Assembly (NCBI RefSeq): GCF_028830055.1
Contig: NZ_CP101655.1
Coordinates: 4,045,019 to 4,109,018 of the forward strand
Direction: 5' to 3'
Source of the DNA: Pseudomonas serboccidentalis
GTDB lineage: Bacteria; Pseudomonadota; Gammaproteobacteria; Pseudomonadales; Pseudomonadaceae
Length of the DNA: 64,000 bases
In this document: positions 8,402-17,284 of the stretch, piece after piece
Position numbering within the stretch: the stretch's first letter is position 1
Layout of the letters: each line of letters starts with the position of its first letter
Position numbers and translations under genes: made by a program
Notes under the pieces: generated by a model
The model's input: only the letters and a program-made list of their open reading frames with translations
Told to the model about the DNA's origin: nothing
Database searches by the model: none

Positions 8402-11400
8402 ATGTCGTTGTCCACCGGGCTGATCGCCGCCGTCGCCCTGGCCTATATGGCCATCATGTTCGCCATCGCCTTCTACGGCGACCGTCGCAGCACCCCGTTG
8501 CCGCCGCGGATGCGCGCGTGGGTGTACAGCCTGTCGCTGGCCGTTTATTGCACCAGCTGGACGTTCTTCGGCGCAGTCGGCCAGGCCGCCGAACAACTGT
8601 GGTCATTCCTGCCGATCTACCTCGGGCCGATCCTGTTGCTGCTGGGCGCGCCGTGGGTCCTGCAGAAAATGGTGATGATCAGCAAACAGGAGAACATCAC
8701 CTCGATTGCCGACTTCATCGCCGCGCGCTACGGCAAATCGCAATCGCTGGCGGTGGTGGTCGCGTTGATCTGTCTGGTTGGCGTCCTACCGTACATCGCC
8801 CTGCAACTCAAAGGCATCGTCCTCGGCGTGAACCTGTTGATCGGCGCCGGTGCCGACGCCATGGGCACCCGCGCCCAGGACACCGCGCTGATCGTGTCGT
8901 TGGTGCTGGCGCTGTTCACCATCGTCTTCGGTACGCGCAACCTCGACGCCACCGAGCACCACCGGGGCATGGTCCTGGCAATCGCGTTCGAATCGCTGGT
9001 CAAGCTGTTCGCCTTTCTCGCTGTCGGCGCGTTCGTGACCTACGGGCTGTACGACGGTTTTGACGACCTGTTCAATCAAGCGATGCTCGCGCCACGGCTT
9101 GAGGAATACTGGAAAGAAACCATCAACTGGCCATCGATGGTGGTGCAGACCGGGGTGGCGATGATGGCGATCATCTGCCTGCCACGGCAGTTTCACGTCA
9201 CGGTGGTGGAGAACATCGACCCGCAGGACCTGCGTCTGGCCAAGTGGGTGTTCCCGGCCTATCTGGCGCTGGCCGCGCTGTTCGTGGTGCCGATCGCCCT
9301 CGCCGGGCAGATGATGCTGCCCAGTCACGTGCTGCCCGACTCGTTCGTGATCAGCCTGCCGCTGGCCCAGGCCCATCCGGCCTTGGCGCTGCTGGCGTTT
9401 ATCGGCGGTGCATCGGCGGCCACCGGCATGGTGATCGTCGCCAGTGTGGCGCTGTCGACCATGGTCTCCAACGACATGCTGTTGCCGTGGCTGCTGCGGC
9501 GCAACAACGCCGAGCGCCCGTTCGAAGTGTTCCGCCAGTGGATGCTCTCGGTGCGCCGCCTGAGCATTGTGCTGATTCTGCTGCTGGCCTACGTCAGCTA
9601 CCGCTTGCTCGGCTCCACGGCGAGCCTGGCGACCATCGGCCAGATCGCCTTCGCCGCCGTCACCCAACTGGCCCCGGCGATGCTCGGCGCGCTGTACTGG
9701 AAACAGGCCAACCGCCGTGGCGTTTTCGCGGGCCTGGCCGCCGGTACGTTCCTCTGGTTCTACACACTGGTCCTGCCGATTGCCGCCCACAGCCTGGGCT
9801 GGTCGCTGAGCACTTTCCCCGGGCTGGCGTGGCTGCACAGCAACCCGCTGAACCTGCCGATCACCCCGCTGACCCAAGGCGTGGTGCTGTCGCTGGCGGG
9901 CAACTTCACCCTCTTCGCCTGGGTCTCGGTGCTGTCGCGCACGCGGGTCTCGGAACACTGGCAGGCCGGGCGCTTCATTGGTCAGGAAATCAGCGCTCGC
10001 CCGAATGCACGCTCGATGCTCGCGGTGCAGATTGATGATTTGCTGCAACTCGCGGCGCGGTTTGTCGGTGAAGAACGTGCGCGGCAGAGCTTCATTCGTT
10101 TTGCCTACCGTCAGGGCAAGGGTTTCAACCCGAACCAGAACGCCGACGGCGAATGGATCGCCCACACCGAACGCCTGCTGGCCGGTGTGCTCGGTGCCTC
10201 TTCGACGCGCGCGGTGGTCAAAGCTGCGATTGAAGGTCGGGAAATGCAGCTCGAGGACGTGGTGCGTATCGCCGACGAAGCCTCCGAAGTCCTGCAGTTC
10301 AACCGCGCCCTGCTGCAAGGCGCAATCGAGAACATCACCCAGGGCATCAGCGTGGTCGACCAGTCGCTGAAACTGGTGGCCTGGAACCGCCGTTATCTGG
10401 AGTTGTTCAACTACCCGGACGGCTTGATCAGTGTCGGCCGGCCGATTGCCGACATCATTCGCTACAACGCCGAACGTGGCTTGTGCGGCCCCGGAGAGGC
10501 GGAAGTCCACGTTGCCCGGCGCCTGCACTGGATGCGTCAGGGCCGCGCGCACACCTCGGAACGCTTGTTCCCCAACGGCCGGGTGATCGAGCTGATCGGC
10601 AACCCGATGCCCGGCGGCGGGTTCGTCATGAGCTTCACCGACATCACCGCGTTCCGCGAAGCCGAGCAGGCGCTGACCGAGGCCAACGAAGGGCTGGAGC
10701 AGCGCGTCAGCGAGCGCACCCAGGAACTGTCGCAGCTCAACGTCGCACTGACCGAAGCCAAGGGCAATGCCGAGGCTGCCAACCAGTCGAAAACCCGCTT
10801 TCTCGCGGCGGTCAGCCATGACCTGATGCAGCCGCTGAACGCCGCGCGCCTGTTCTCCGCCGCCCTGTCCCATCAGGACGACGGCTTGAGCAGCGAGGCG
10901 CAACAACTGGTGCAACACCTCGACAGTTCGCTGCGCTCGGCGGAAGACCTGATCAGCGACCTGCTGGATATTTCCCGCCTGGAAAACGGCAAGATCAACC
11001 CGGATCGCAAGCCATTTGCGCTCAACGAGCTGTTCGATACGCTCGGCGCCGAATTCAAGGCGCTGGCCCAGGAGCAAGGCTTGACCTTCCGCGTGCGTGG
11101 CAGCCAATTGCGCATCGACAGCGACATCAAATTGCTGCGGCGGATTCTGCAGAACTTCCTCACCAACGCCTTCCGCTACGCCAAGGGGCCGGTGCTGTTG
11201 GGCGTGCGGCGACGCGGCGGCGAACTGTGCCTGGAAGTGTGGGATCGCGGGCCGGGCATTCCGGAAGACAAGCAACAGGTGATTTTCGAGGAGTTCAAAC
11301 GCCTCGACAGCCATCAGACCCGCGCCGAAAAAGGCCTCGGGCTGGGCCTGGCGATTGCCGATGGCTTGTGCCGGGTGCTGGGCCATACGCTGCGTGTACG

Positions 11401-11872
11401 CTCATGGCCAGGGCGTGGCAGCGTGTTCAGCGTCAGCGTGCCGCTGGCCCGAGCGCAATCGGTGCCGGCGAATGCTGCCGTCGAGTTGAACGGCAAGCTG
11501 CTCAGCGGCGCGCAGGTGCTGTGCATCGATAATGAAGACAGCATTCTGATTGGCATGAACAGCCTGCTGACCCGTTGGGGCTGTCAGGTGTGGACGGCGC
11601 GCAATCGCGAGGAATGCGCGGCGTTGCTGAACGATGGCGTGCGGCCGCAACTGGCATTGGTCGACTATCACCTCGACCACGGCGATACCGGAACGGAGCT
11701 GATGGCGTGGCTGCGCACCACGCTGGGAGAGCCCGTGCCGGGGGTGGTGATCAGTGCCGATGGTCGCCCGGAAACCGTGGCACAGGTGCACGCGGCGGGG
11801 CTGGATTATCTGGCCAAACCAGTGAAACCGGCGGCGTTGCGGGCGTTGTTGAGTCGGTATGTGCCGCTCTGA
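8402..11872 (+). CDS. Hybrid sensor histidine kinase with sodium/solute symporter-like sensor
   Basis: A 1156-residue membrane kinase. Residues 1 to about 520 have some thirteen helices of the sodium:solute symporter fold, as in CbrA. A linker is followed by a PAS domain (about 637-760), a coiled coil, a HisKA domain with the phospho-acceptor in AAVSHDLMQPLNAARL (His806), an ATPase domain with GLGLGLAIADGL, and a receiver domain with LALVDYHLD (Asp1088). The C-terminal receiver distinguishes it from CbrA; the PAS-kinase-receiver part resembles NahK/ErcS-type hybrids. The start at 8402 follows GGGAG. No response regulator or phosphotransfer gene lies beside it, so its output partner is elsewhere. 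The signal is unknown. Confidence 0.92.
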   Translation: MSLSTGLIAAVALAYMAIMFAIAFYGDRRSTPLPPRMRAWVYSLSLAVYCTSWTFFGAVGQAAEQLWSFLPIYLGPILLLLGAPWVLQKMVMISKQENITSIADFIAARYGKSQSLAVVVALICLVGVLPYIALQLKGIVLGVNLLIGAGADAMGTRAQDTALIVSLVLALFTIVFGTRNLDATEHHRGMVLAIAFESLVKLFAFLAVGAFVTYGLYDGFDDLFNQAMLAPRLEEYWKETINWPSMVVQTGVAMMAIICLPRQFHVTVVENIDPQDLRLAKWVFPAYLALAALFVVPIALAGQMMLPSHVLPDSFVISLPLAQAHPALALLAFIGGASAATGMVIVASVALSTMVSNDMLLPWLLRRNNAERPFEVFRQWMLSVRRLSIVLILLLAYVSYRLLGSTASLATIGQIAFAAVTQLAPAMLGALYWKQANRRGVFAGLAAGTFLWFYTLVLPIAAHSLGWSLSTFPGLAWLHSNPLNLPITPLTQGVVLSLAGNFTLFAWVSVLSRTRVSEHWQAGRFIGQEISARPNARSMLAVQIDDLLQLAARFVGEERARQSFIRFAYRQGKGFNPNQNADGEWIAHTERLLAGVLGASSTRAVVKAAIEGREMQLEDVVRIADEASEVLQFNRALLQGAIENITQGISVVDQSLKLVAWNRRYLELFNYPDGLISVGRPIADIIRYNAERGLCGPGEAEVHVARRLHWMRQGRAHTSERLFPNGRVIELIGNPMPGGGFVMSFTDITAFREAEQALTEANEGLEQRVSERTQELSQLNVALTEAKGNAEAANQSKTRFLAAVSHDLMQPLNAARLFSAALSHQDDGLSSEAQQLVQHLDSSLRSAEDLISDLLDISRLENGKINPDRKPFALNELFDTLGAEFKALAQEQGLTFRVRGSQLRIDSDIKLLRRILQNFLTNAFRYAKGPVLLGVRRRGGELCLEVWDRGPGIPEDKQQVIFEEFKRLDSHQTRAEKGLGLGLAIADGLCRVLGHTLRVRSWPGRGSVFSVSVPLARAQSVPANAAVELNGKLLSGAQVLCIDNEDSILIGMNSLLTRWGCQVWTARNREECAALLNDGVRPQLALVDYHLDHGDTGTELMAWLRTTLGEPVPGVVISADGRPETVAQVHAAGLDYLAKPVKPAALRALLSRYVPL

Positions 11873-11954
11873 AAAGATCGCAGCCTGCGGCAGCTCCTAC
11901 AGGATGATTACGATTCCAATGTAGGAGCTGCCGCAGGCTGCGATCTTTTGATCT
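11873..11954. repeat. Inverted repeat pair, type B, between convergent genes
   Basis: Facing copies AAAAGATCGCAGCCTGCGGC and its complement, meeting around 11905-11920. The pair fills the entire space between the stop of the kinase gene and the stop of rmuC, which converge. It probably serves as the transcript end for both. Confidence 0.88.
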
Positions 11955-13439
11955 TCACTCTGGCAGTTCGACCAGACCATCGACATCCGTCATCGCCCGC
12001 TCCAGCAAGTCCGCCGGCAGACTCTTGCTCGCCCGCGCCCCAAGCAGCTTGAGCTGCTCGCTACGGCTGACCAGATTCCCGCGTCCTTCCGTGAGTTTGT
12101 TGCGCGCCGAGCTGTAGGCCTTGTCCAGCTGTTGCAGGCGATTGCCGACCTCGTCCAGATCCTGAATGAACAGCACGAACTTGTCGTACAGCCAGCCGGC
12201 ACGCTCGGCGATTTCCCGGGCGTTCTGGCTTTGCCGCTCCTGCTTCCACAGGCTGTCGATCACCCGCAACGTCGCCAGCAAGGTGGTCGGGCTGACGATT
12301 ACGATGTTGCGGTCGAACGCTTCCTGAAACAGCGTCGGCTCGGCTTGCAGCGCGGCGGAAAATGCCGCCTCGATCGGCACGAACAGCAACACGAAATCGA
12401 GGCTGTGCAAGCCTTCCAGGCGTTTGTAGTCCTTGCCGGCGAGGCCTTTGACGTGACTGCGCAGCGACAGCACGTGCTGCTTGATCGCGATCTGGCCGAT
12501 GCTGTCGTCTTCAGCAGCGACGTACTGCTGATAAGCGGTGAGACTGACTTTGGAGTCGACCACCACCTGCTTGTCGCCCGGCAGGTAAATGACCACGTCC
12601 GGCTGGAAGCGCTCGCCGTCCGGGCCCTTGAGGTTGACCTGAGTCTGGTACTCACGGCCCTTCTCAAGCCCTGCGTGCTCCAGCACCCGCTCAAGAATCA
12701 GCTCACCCCAATTGCCTTGGGTCTTCTGACCTTTCAGGGCGCGGGTCAGGTTGGTCGCTTCGTCGCTCAGACGCAGGTTCAGCTGCTGCAGACGCTCCAG
12801 TTCCTTGGCCAGCGAGAAGCGTTCGCGGGCTTCGGCCTGATAGCTTTCTTCCACGCGCTTTTCGAAGGACTGGATACGTTCTTTCAATGGGTCGAGCAAC
12901 TGCCCCAGGCGCTGCTGGCTGGTCTCGGCGAAGCGCTGCTCGCGCTCATCGAAAATCTTGCCGGCCAGTTCGGCGAACTGTGCCCGCAGCTCATCGCGCG
13001 AACCTTGCAGGTCGTTGAGGCGTTGTTGGTGGCTTTCCTGTTGTTCGCGCAGTTCGGCATTTAGCGAGGCGGCCTGGGCATCGAGACGCCGCAGTTCGGC
13101 TTCCTTGTTGGCGCGCTCGATGTTCCAGGCGTGGGACGCATCCCGAGCATCATCGCGCTCGATCTGCAGCAGCTCGACTTCCCGGCGCAAGGCGGCCAGT
13201 TCAGCCTGCTTGGCGGCGTTGGCCTGAGCGAGATCGACCGCCTCATCGCGGCTGGCGTCCAGCTGCGCGTTGAGCCCGTCCTGCGCCAGTTGCGCCATGG
13301 CCAGTCGCTCTTCGAGCAAGGCGACCTCGGCTTGTCCGTTGCTCGCCCGGCGCTGCAGTTGCCAGGCCAGCGCCAGCAGCGGCAACCCCGCGCCCGCCAG
13401 ACCGAGCAACACGCTGGTCAAGTCCATAGCCATAGCCAC
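11955..13439 (-). CDS. rmuC: DNA recombination protein RmuC
   Basis: A 494-residue RmuC homologue, a family that limits DNA inversions at short repeats and has a nuclease-like core. The N-terminus has one membrane helix (about residues 8-26), followed by a long coiled coil to about residue 200, then the RmuC core with KTQGNWGELILERVLEHAGL, PDVVIYLPGDKQVVVDSKVSL and VIVSPTTLLATLRVI. The PDxVxxLP...DSK pattern is the restriction-endonuclease-like core. The first of three closely spaced in-frame ATG codons (13439) is chosen because AGGAG lies five bases upstream. It converges on the kinase gene. Confidence 0.95.
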   Translation of the reverse strand: MAMAMDLTSVLLGLAGAGLPLLALAWQLQRRASNGQAEVALLEERLAMAQLAQDGLNAQLDASRDEAVDLAQANAAKQAELAALRREVELLQIERDDARDASHAWNIERANKEAELRRLDAQAASLNAELREQQESHQQRLNDLQGSRDELRAQFAELAGKIFDEREQRFAETSQQRLGQLLDPLKERIQSFEKRVEESYQAEARERFSLAKELERLQQLNLRLSDEATNLTRALKGQKTQGNWGELILERVLEHAGLEKGREYQTQVNLKGPDGERFQPDVVIYLPGDKQVVVDSKVSLTAYQQYVAAEDDSIGQIAIKQHVLSLRSHVKGLAGKDYKRLEGLHSLDFVLLFVPIEAAFSAALQAEPTLFQEAFDRNIVIVSPTTLLATLRVIDSLWKQERQSQNAREIAERAGWLYDKFVLFIQDLDEVGNRLQQLDKAYSSARNKLTEGRGNLVSRSEQLKLLGARASKSLPADLLERAMTDVDGLVELPE

Positions 13440-13494
13440 TCCTGCCGATTCGATAAAGCCTGAAGGTTAACCAAGGTGTGGGGCGTTGGACAGC

Positions 13495-13818
13495 TCAGTC
13501 TTCGAGCAGACCGAGTTCCTGTTGCGCACGTCGATCACCGGCCCGGGCGGCCTGACGCAGCAGGTCTTGACCGATACGCCGATCCCGGGCATTGCCGCAC
13601 TCACGGCACATCAACTGACCGAGACGGCTTTGCGCCGCGACCACACCTTCGCGTGCCGGTTGCTTGAGCAGACGCCCCGCCAGGTGCTTGGCATTGCGGC
13701 TATCGCCCAGACGCGGACTGTCGAGCAGCCACTCGGCCACACGTACGGAAAATCGCTTGGGAGAGGTAACACGAGGGTGTTCGGAGGTAACAGAGTCTGA
13801 TACTGAGCGAAACTTCAT
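13495..13818 (-). CDS. Small Sel1-repeat-like protein
   Basis: A 107-residue soluble protein with two degenerate Sel1/TPR-type helical repeats in the second half: LLKQPAREGVVAAQSRLGQL and LLRQAARAGDRRAQQELGLL, each with the A-x-x-G-x-x-x-A-Q-x-x-L-G pattern. No signal peptide is visible. Sel1 repeats bind other proteins, so an adaptor role is possible, but no function can be given. A CxxC-like pair in MCRECGNARD is also notable. It is 55 bases upstream of rmuC on the same strand and may be co-transcribed. Confidence 0.75.
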   Translation of the reverse strand: MKFRSVSDSVTSEHPRVTSPKRFSVRVAEWLLDSPRLGDSRNAKHLAGRLLKQPAREGVVAAQSRLGQLMCRECGNARDRRIGQDLLRQAARAGDRRAQQELGLLED

Positions 13819-14828
13819 AAAACACTGTGGGGCAGATCGGAAGGCGCGCCACTCTACTCTCTTTTTCTTACAGGTAAAGTCGAAAAAAAACCCGGCACGC
13901 CCGTCCTAGAGCAAGCGCTAGGGACAATCCACAGAAGCTGTGGATAACTCAGTGGACAACCGCTCTCGAACCTCCGCAAAGCCTTATGGAATGGGGCTCG
14001 CAGTCAAACTGACGATTTTTTCACCAACAAAAAAAAGCGATGTTTTTCATTGACTTAAACTTTTGATACAGGCAGTCATGCGAGTCAGGATCGGTATGAC
14101 AGCGTGGTTACAGCTTGCGCAACTAATGTGCACAAGTACCTGTTACCCGGTTATATCGATGCGCTCTTTCGGGTCGTTTCAGTCCTCAGGCTGGGGATAA
14201 GCGGGTTGGCGATGGAGATAGCTGCACGCTTTTGTGGCGACGGATGGTTCATTCGCGAGCAAGCTCGCTCCCACGGTTGGCCATGATCCCCTGTAGGAGT
14301 GAGCCTGCTCGCGAAGAGGCCAGTACTGCCACCCCATGCTTGCGCTACCGGTTGTAATTTTTTTTGCCGCAGGGTTTGCAATGCTCAGAACGATCCGTTA
14401 GTATCCGCGGCGTTAGTACCAAGCTGAAAGTCAATTCCGGTCGAACACATCCCCACGGTCAATCTTCTTCCCAGAAGCCCTTCACCGAAAAAAGCGGGAA
14501 CGACCCCTCGATGGTTTCCAGGTAAATCTTGCGCCAGCACTGCCTTTGAATGAATGCAAAGGGTGTTGCGAAGAGCACTTACTCTGACCGAACCAACCTG
14601 CAAATTGATCAGGATCTTCACCCCGGGCCCAGAACCTCTGCCCTCGATGTGTTGCCTGTCCTCCTAAGTACCTACCTGCCAGCCCAAGCGCGCCAACTTA
14701 ATAGCGCTTCAAACTGGCTGCTTTGTTCCAGTCGGGTTCTTCGTACGACCAATGGTGGTCGACGTTACTGGAACGTTTTAACGTTGCACGGTTCTTATCC
14801 GTGTCATTTGTAGGAACACCTAATAACT
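13819..14828. other. Gene-poor kilobase
   Basis: About one kilobase without a convincing gene. Visible elements: a small stem TCCACA-gaagc-TGTGGA (13928-13944) that contains the perfect DnaA-box sequence TGTGGATAA (13939-13947); A- and T-rich tracts near 14015-14050; a type A repeat pair at 14252-14319. Short open frames around 14385-14810 on both strands lack ribosome sites and family features. The last 100 bases are the leader of the small gene at 14829. A non-coding RNA could lie here, but I see no clear terminator to support one. Confidence 0.5.
14252..14319. repeat. REP-like inverted pair, type A
   Basis: Facing copies TTCGCGAGCAAGCTCGCTCC (variant centre AAGCTCG) and GTAGGAGTGAGCCTGCTCGC are separated by about 20 bases. 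The two halves are of slightly different subtypes, as also seen at 28211-28301. Confidence 0.85.
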
Positions 14829-15053
14829 ATGTCTACTCAAATCCAGACTCAGGATGCCATTCGCACCCTAACCAATGCTTTTGCTCCGATGAACTGCCTG
14901 ATCATGGCCGCTCGCAAAGGCTGCTTCAGCTTCACCGTGGTCAATGAACACGGGATCGCCCGCCACAGCGAGCGCCTGTACCCCGATCAATACTCCAGCG
15001 CAGAACCGCTGCAGGCCGTGATCGACCGTACACGTCAGGCCCTGGTTGCCTGA
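14829..15053 (+). CDS. Small conserved-looking protein of unknown function
   Basis: A 74-residue soluble protein. It has a normal codon pattern for the region, and its C-terminal half (KGCFSFTVVNEHGIARHSER, then LYPDQYSSAEPLQAVIDRTR) reads like a compact beta-beta-alpha fold seen in small Pseudomonas proteins such as those grouped under DUF3509; I am not sure of that assignment. No signal peptide or metal motif is present. A strong terminator lies 25 bases after the stop, which supports a real single-gene transcript. The ribosome site is poor (AGGA about 13 bases before the ATG). Confidence 0.7.
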   Translation: MSTQIQTQDAIRTLTNAFAPMNCLIMAARKGCFSFTVVNEHGIARHSERLYPDQYSSAEPLQAVIDRTRQALVA

Positions 15054-15077
15054 AAGCCGAAAAGGCTGCAAAAGCAA

Positions 15078-15105
15078 AAGCCCCGCACAAAATGCGGGGC
15101 TTTTT
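15078..15105 (+). terminator. Rho-independent terminator
   Basis: AAAGCCCCGCA, a short CAAAA-type loop, TGCGGGGCTTTTT. The 11-base stem and T run follow the small unknown gene by 25 bases. Confidence 0.92.
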
Positions 15106-15326
15106 ATTGCCCGATGTTTCGCTTTTAGCCCTGCGCGCCTAAGTACCAACGGATATAACGTTTTTGGCTCGCTGCCGGAAATATTTTAAAAACAGGCCTT
15201 TACGTCGCGAATATGACACTACACTTCAACTCAAGCGGCTTGATCCGCTTCCGGCGAGCCTGAGTCGATCCACCGCTGCCAAGGCCCCTTCAGGTTTCGC
15301 CGCCCATTACAAGAATCGAGGGCATT

Positions 15327-15809
15327 ATGGGTATCGCTGCCAGCGAACTGTGTCGCTACGTGATCCGTCCCACTCTGATTTATCTGGGACGTCACTGCGC
15401 AACGGCCGAATCCCTGTTGCTGGGCATCGCTGCCAGCCAGTCCGCCCTTGGCTCCGCCCTGCATGACCGCCGTGGCCACGGCCTCTACCGGATCGCCGAG
15501 CATCGCCACCAGGCCCTTTGGGACCACTATCTGGCACTCGATCCGGAGCGGGCCAGCCTGGTTCGCGGCCTTGCCAGCCAGCATGCTTTTCTCAGCGGTC
15601 CGCACCTTGAATTGACCGTCAACCTGCGTTACGCCACTGCCATCGCCTGGCTGCTGGTCGAAGAACAACACCCCACCCTCCCCGACCCGGATGACCTGCT
15701 GGGCATGGCGCGAATCTGGCGTCAGACCTTCCAGCCTCAGGGGCGTCTGCGCGACTTCACGTACGCCTGGCAAACATGTGTTTCACCCATGAATCAGGTT
15801 GCGTGCTGA
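15327..15809 (+). CDS. Conserved hypothetical protein
   Basis: A 160-residue soluble protein I cannot assign to a named family. It opens MGIAASELCRYVIRPTLIYL and has a helical composition throughout, with WLLVEEQHPTLPDPDDLLGM near residues 112-131 and a C-terminal RLRDFTYAWQTCV. There is no signal peptide and no recognisable catalytic motif. GAGGG lies four bases before the ATG. The next gene on the same strand is the FadL-type porin 146 bases away, and this order (unknown gene, porin, glutathione peroxidase) is one I recall from other Pseudomonas genomes, which suggests it is a real, conserved gene. Confidence 0.8.
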   Translation: MGIAASELCRYVIRPTLIYLGRHCATAESLLLGIAASQSALGSALHDRRGHGLYRIAEHRHQALWDHYLALDPERASLVRGLASQHAFLSGPHLELTVNLRYATAIAWLLVEEQHPTLPDPDDLLGMARIWRQTFQPQGRLRDFTYAWQTCVSPMNQVAC

Positions 15810-15955
15810 CCCACCGCTTTTAAAAGATCGCCCAACCGGTCGCGATTCTGGTCGGATTGTCCTACAAAACCGCTCTAACTCAAGGCATAGGGGCTATAGC
15901 GCTGGAACGAAAATGTTGGTAATTTTCGCCCCGGTGATCACCAGGAGTTCTAATA

Positions 15956-17227
15956 ATGAAAAAAGTCATGCTCAAAACCACCCTTAGCCTCGCCGTTACC
16001 ATGGCATCCACCCAGATCTTCGCAGCTGGCTTTGCCATCAACGAACACAGCATCAGCGGGATGGGCACGGGTTACGCTGGACGATCTTCTTCTGCCGACG
16101 ACGCAAGCACTGTTTATGGCAACCCTGCCGGCATGTCGCGCATCACGCGTGAACAAGTCACTGGCGGCGTTGCATTCCTCGATGCCAAGACCGATATCAG
16201 CGACGCCAGCTCCAGCCCTAACGGCGGCAGCAACAAAGGCGACATGGTGCCCTTCACCTCCGTACCTATGGGCTTCTACGTCAAACCGATTGATGAGCAT
16301 TGGGCATTCGGCCTCGGCGTATACGTGCCGTTCGGCCTGATTACCGACTACGAAAAAGGCTTTGCCGGCCGCTACTTCGGCAGCAAGTCCGAAGTACAAG
16401 TCATCACCTTCCAGCCAACGGTCAGCTACAAATTCAACGACGTGGTGTCGATAGGTTTCGGTCCAACCATCAACCGTATCGACGGCACGCTGGAATCCAA
16501 CCTCTCGATCACCCAGGCCGCCCCGGACGGCAAGGTCAAGATCAAGGGTGACGACACCGCGCTGGGCTACAACATCGGCGTGCTGGTACAGGCCACCGAC
16601 ACCACTCGCCTGGGTCTGACCTACCACTCGAAAGTCGACTACAAGCTCGAAGGCAATACCAAGGTCAACTACGGCGTGCTCGGCGCAGTCGGCCTGGGCG
16701 CCCAGCAGAAATACGACGCTTCGCTGAAGATCACCACGCCTGAATCCGTGGACTTCTCCGTCACTCAAGCGATCAACGATCGCTGGAACGTCTATGCCGG
16801 TAGCACCTGGACCCGCTGGAGCCAGCTGGAAAAGATCACCGTCAAGAACTCCGGCGTGCAGCCGCTGCTGGCGGGTCAGTTCGGCGAGATCACCGAAGAC
16901 CAGAACTGGCACGATTCCTGGGCTTACGCCGTGGGTACTTCGTACCAGTTGAACAAGGAATGGGTACTGCGCACCGGTCTGACCTTCGACCAGTCACCGA
17001 CCAACAACGTCGACCGTTCGCCACGCATCCCGACCGGCGACCGGACCATCTTCAGCATCGGTGCCGGCTGGAGCCCGACCGAAGACCTGACCATCGACGT
17101 GGCTTACTCGTACCTGAAGGAAGAGTCGGTCAAAGTCCACAATCAAAACGATCGTGGCCAGACCTACGACGCCAAGTATGAAAACTCGGCAAACGGTTTC
17201 GGTGTCGGCGCGACCTATCGCTTCTGA
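15956..17227 (+). CDS. FadL/TodX-family outer membrane transport protein
   Basis: A 423-residue outer-membrane beta-barrel. The first 23 residues are a signal peptide ending TQIFAAG. The mature N-terminus GFAINEHSISGMGTGYAGRS and the NPAGMSRI box (about residues 56-63) are hallmarks of the FadL family, whose hatch domain leads hydrophobic compounds through the wall of the barrel. The protein ends in an alternating pattern with a C-terminal Phe (GVGATYRF), as expected for barrel assembly. Likely substrates are long-chain fatty acids or aromatic hydrocarbons. An AGGAG site precedes the ATG. An IS element is inserted 32 bases after its stop. Confidence 0.93.
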   Translation: MKKVMLKTTLSLAVTMASTQIFAAGFAINEHSISGMGTGYAGRSSSADDASTVYGNPAGMSRITREQVTGGVAFLDAKTDISDASSSPNGGSNKGDMVPFTSVPMGFYVKPIDEHWAFGLGVYVPFGLITDYEKGFAGRYFGSKSEVQVITFQPTVSYKFNDVVSIGFGPTINRIDGTLESNLSITQAAPDGKVKIKGDDTALGYNIGVLVQATDTTRLGLTYHSKVDYKLEGNTKVNYGVLGAVGLGAQQKYDASLKITTPESVDFSVTQAINDRWNVYAGSTWTRWSQLEKITVKNSGVQPLLAGQFGEITEDQNWHDSWAYAVGTSYQLNKEWVLRTGLTFDQSPTNNVDRSPRIPTGDRTIFSIGAGWSPTEDLTIDVAYSYLKEESVKVHNQNDRGQTYDAKYENSANGFGVGATYRF

Positions 17228-17284
17228 TGCTGCACGGCGAGGCTGATCCCTCGTGTCTAGTCCTGAAATAGGTTTACACCTGTT

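Noticed and set aside
8786..11386. 866-codon open frame opposite the hybrid kinase
   Set aside because: Antisense shadow: Gln/His/Arg-rich composition typical of a complementary reading of a GC-rich gene, with no ribosome site.
13928..13947. DnaA-box stem as part of a replication origin
   Set aside because: Only one box is seen, and dnaA, dnaN and rpmH are not near; hda is over 20 kb away and is not an origin marker.
14385..14621. Possible 78-residue protein on the minus strand in the gene-poor region
   Set aside because: No ribosome site, no motif, and no clear codon preference; kept only as part of the gap description.
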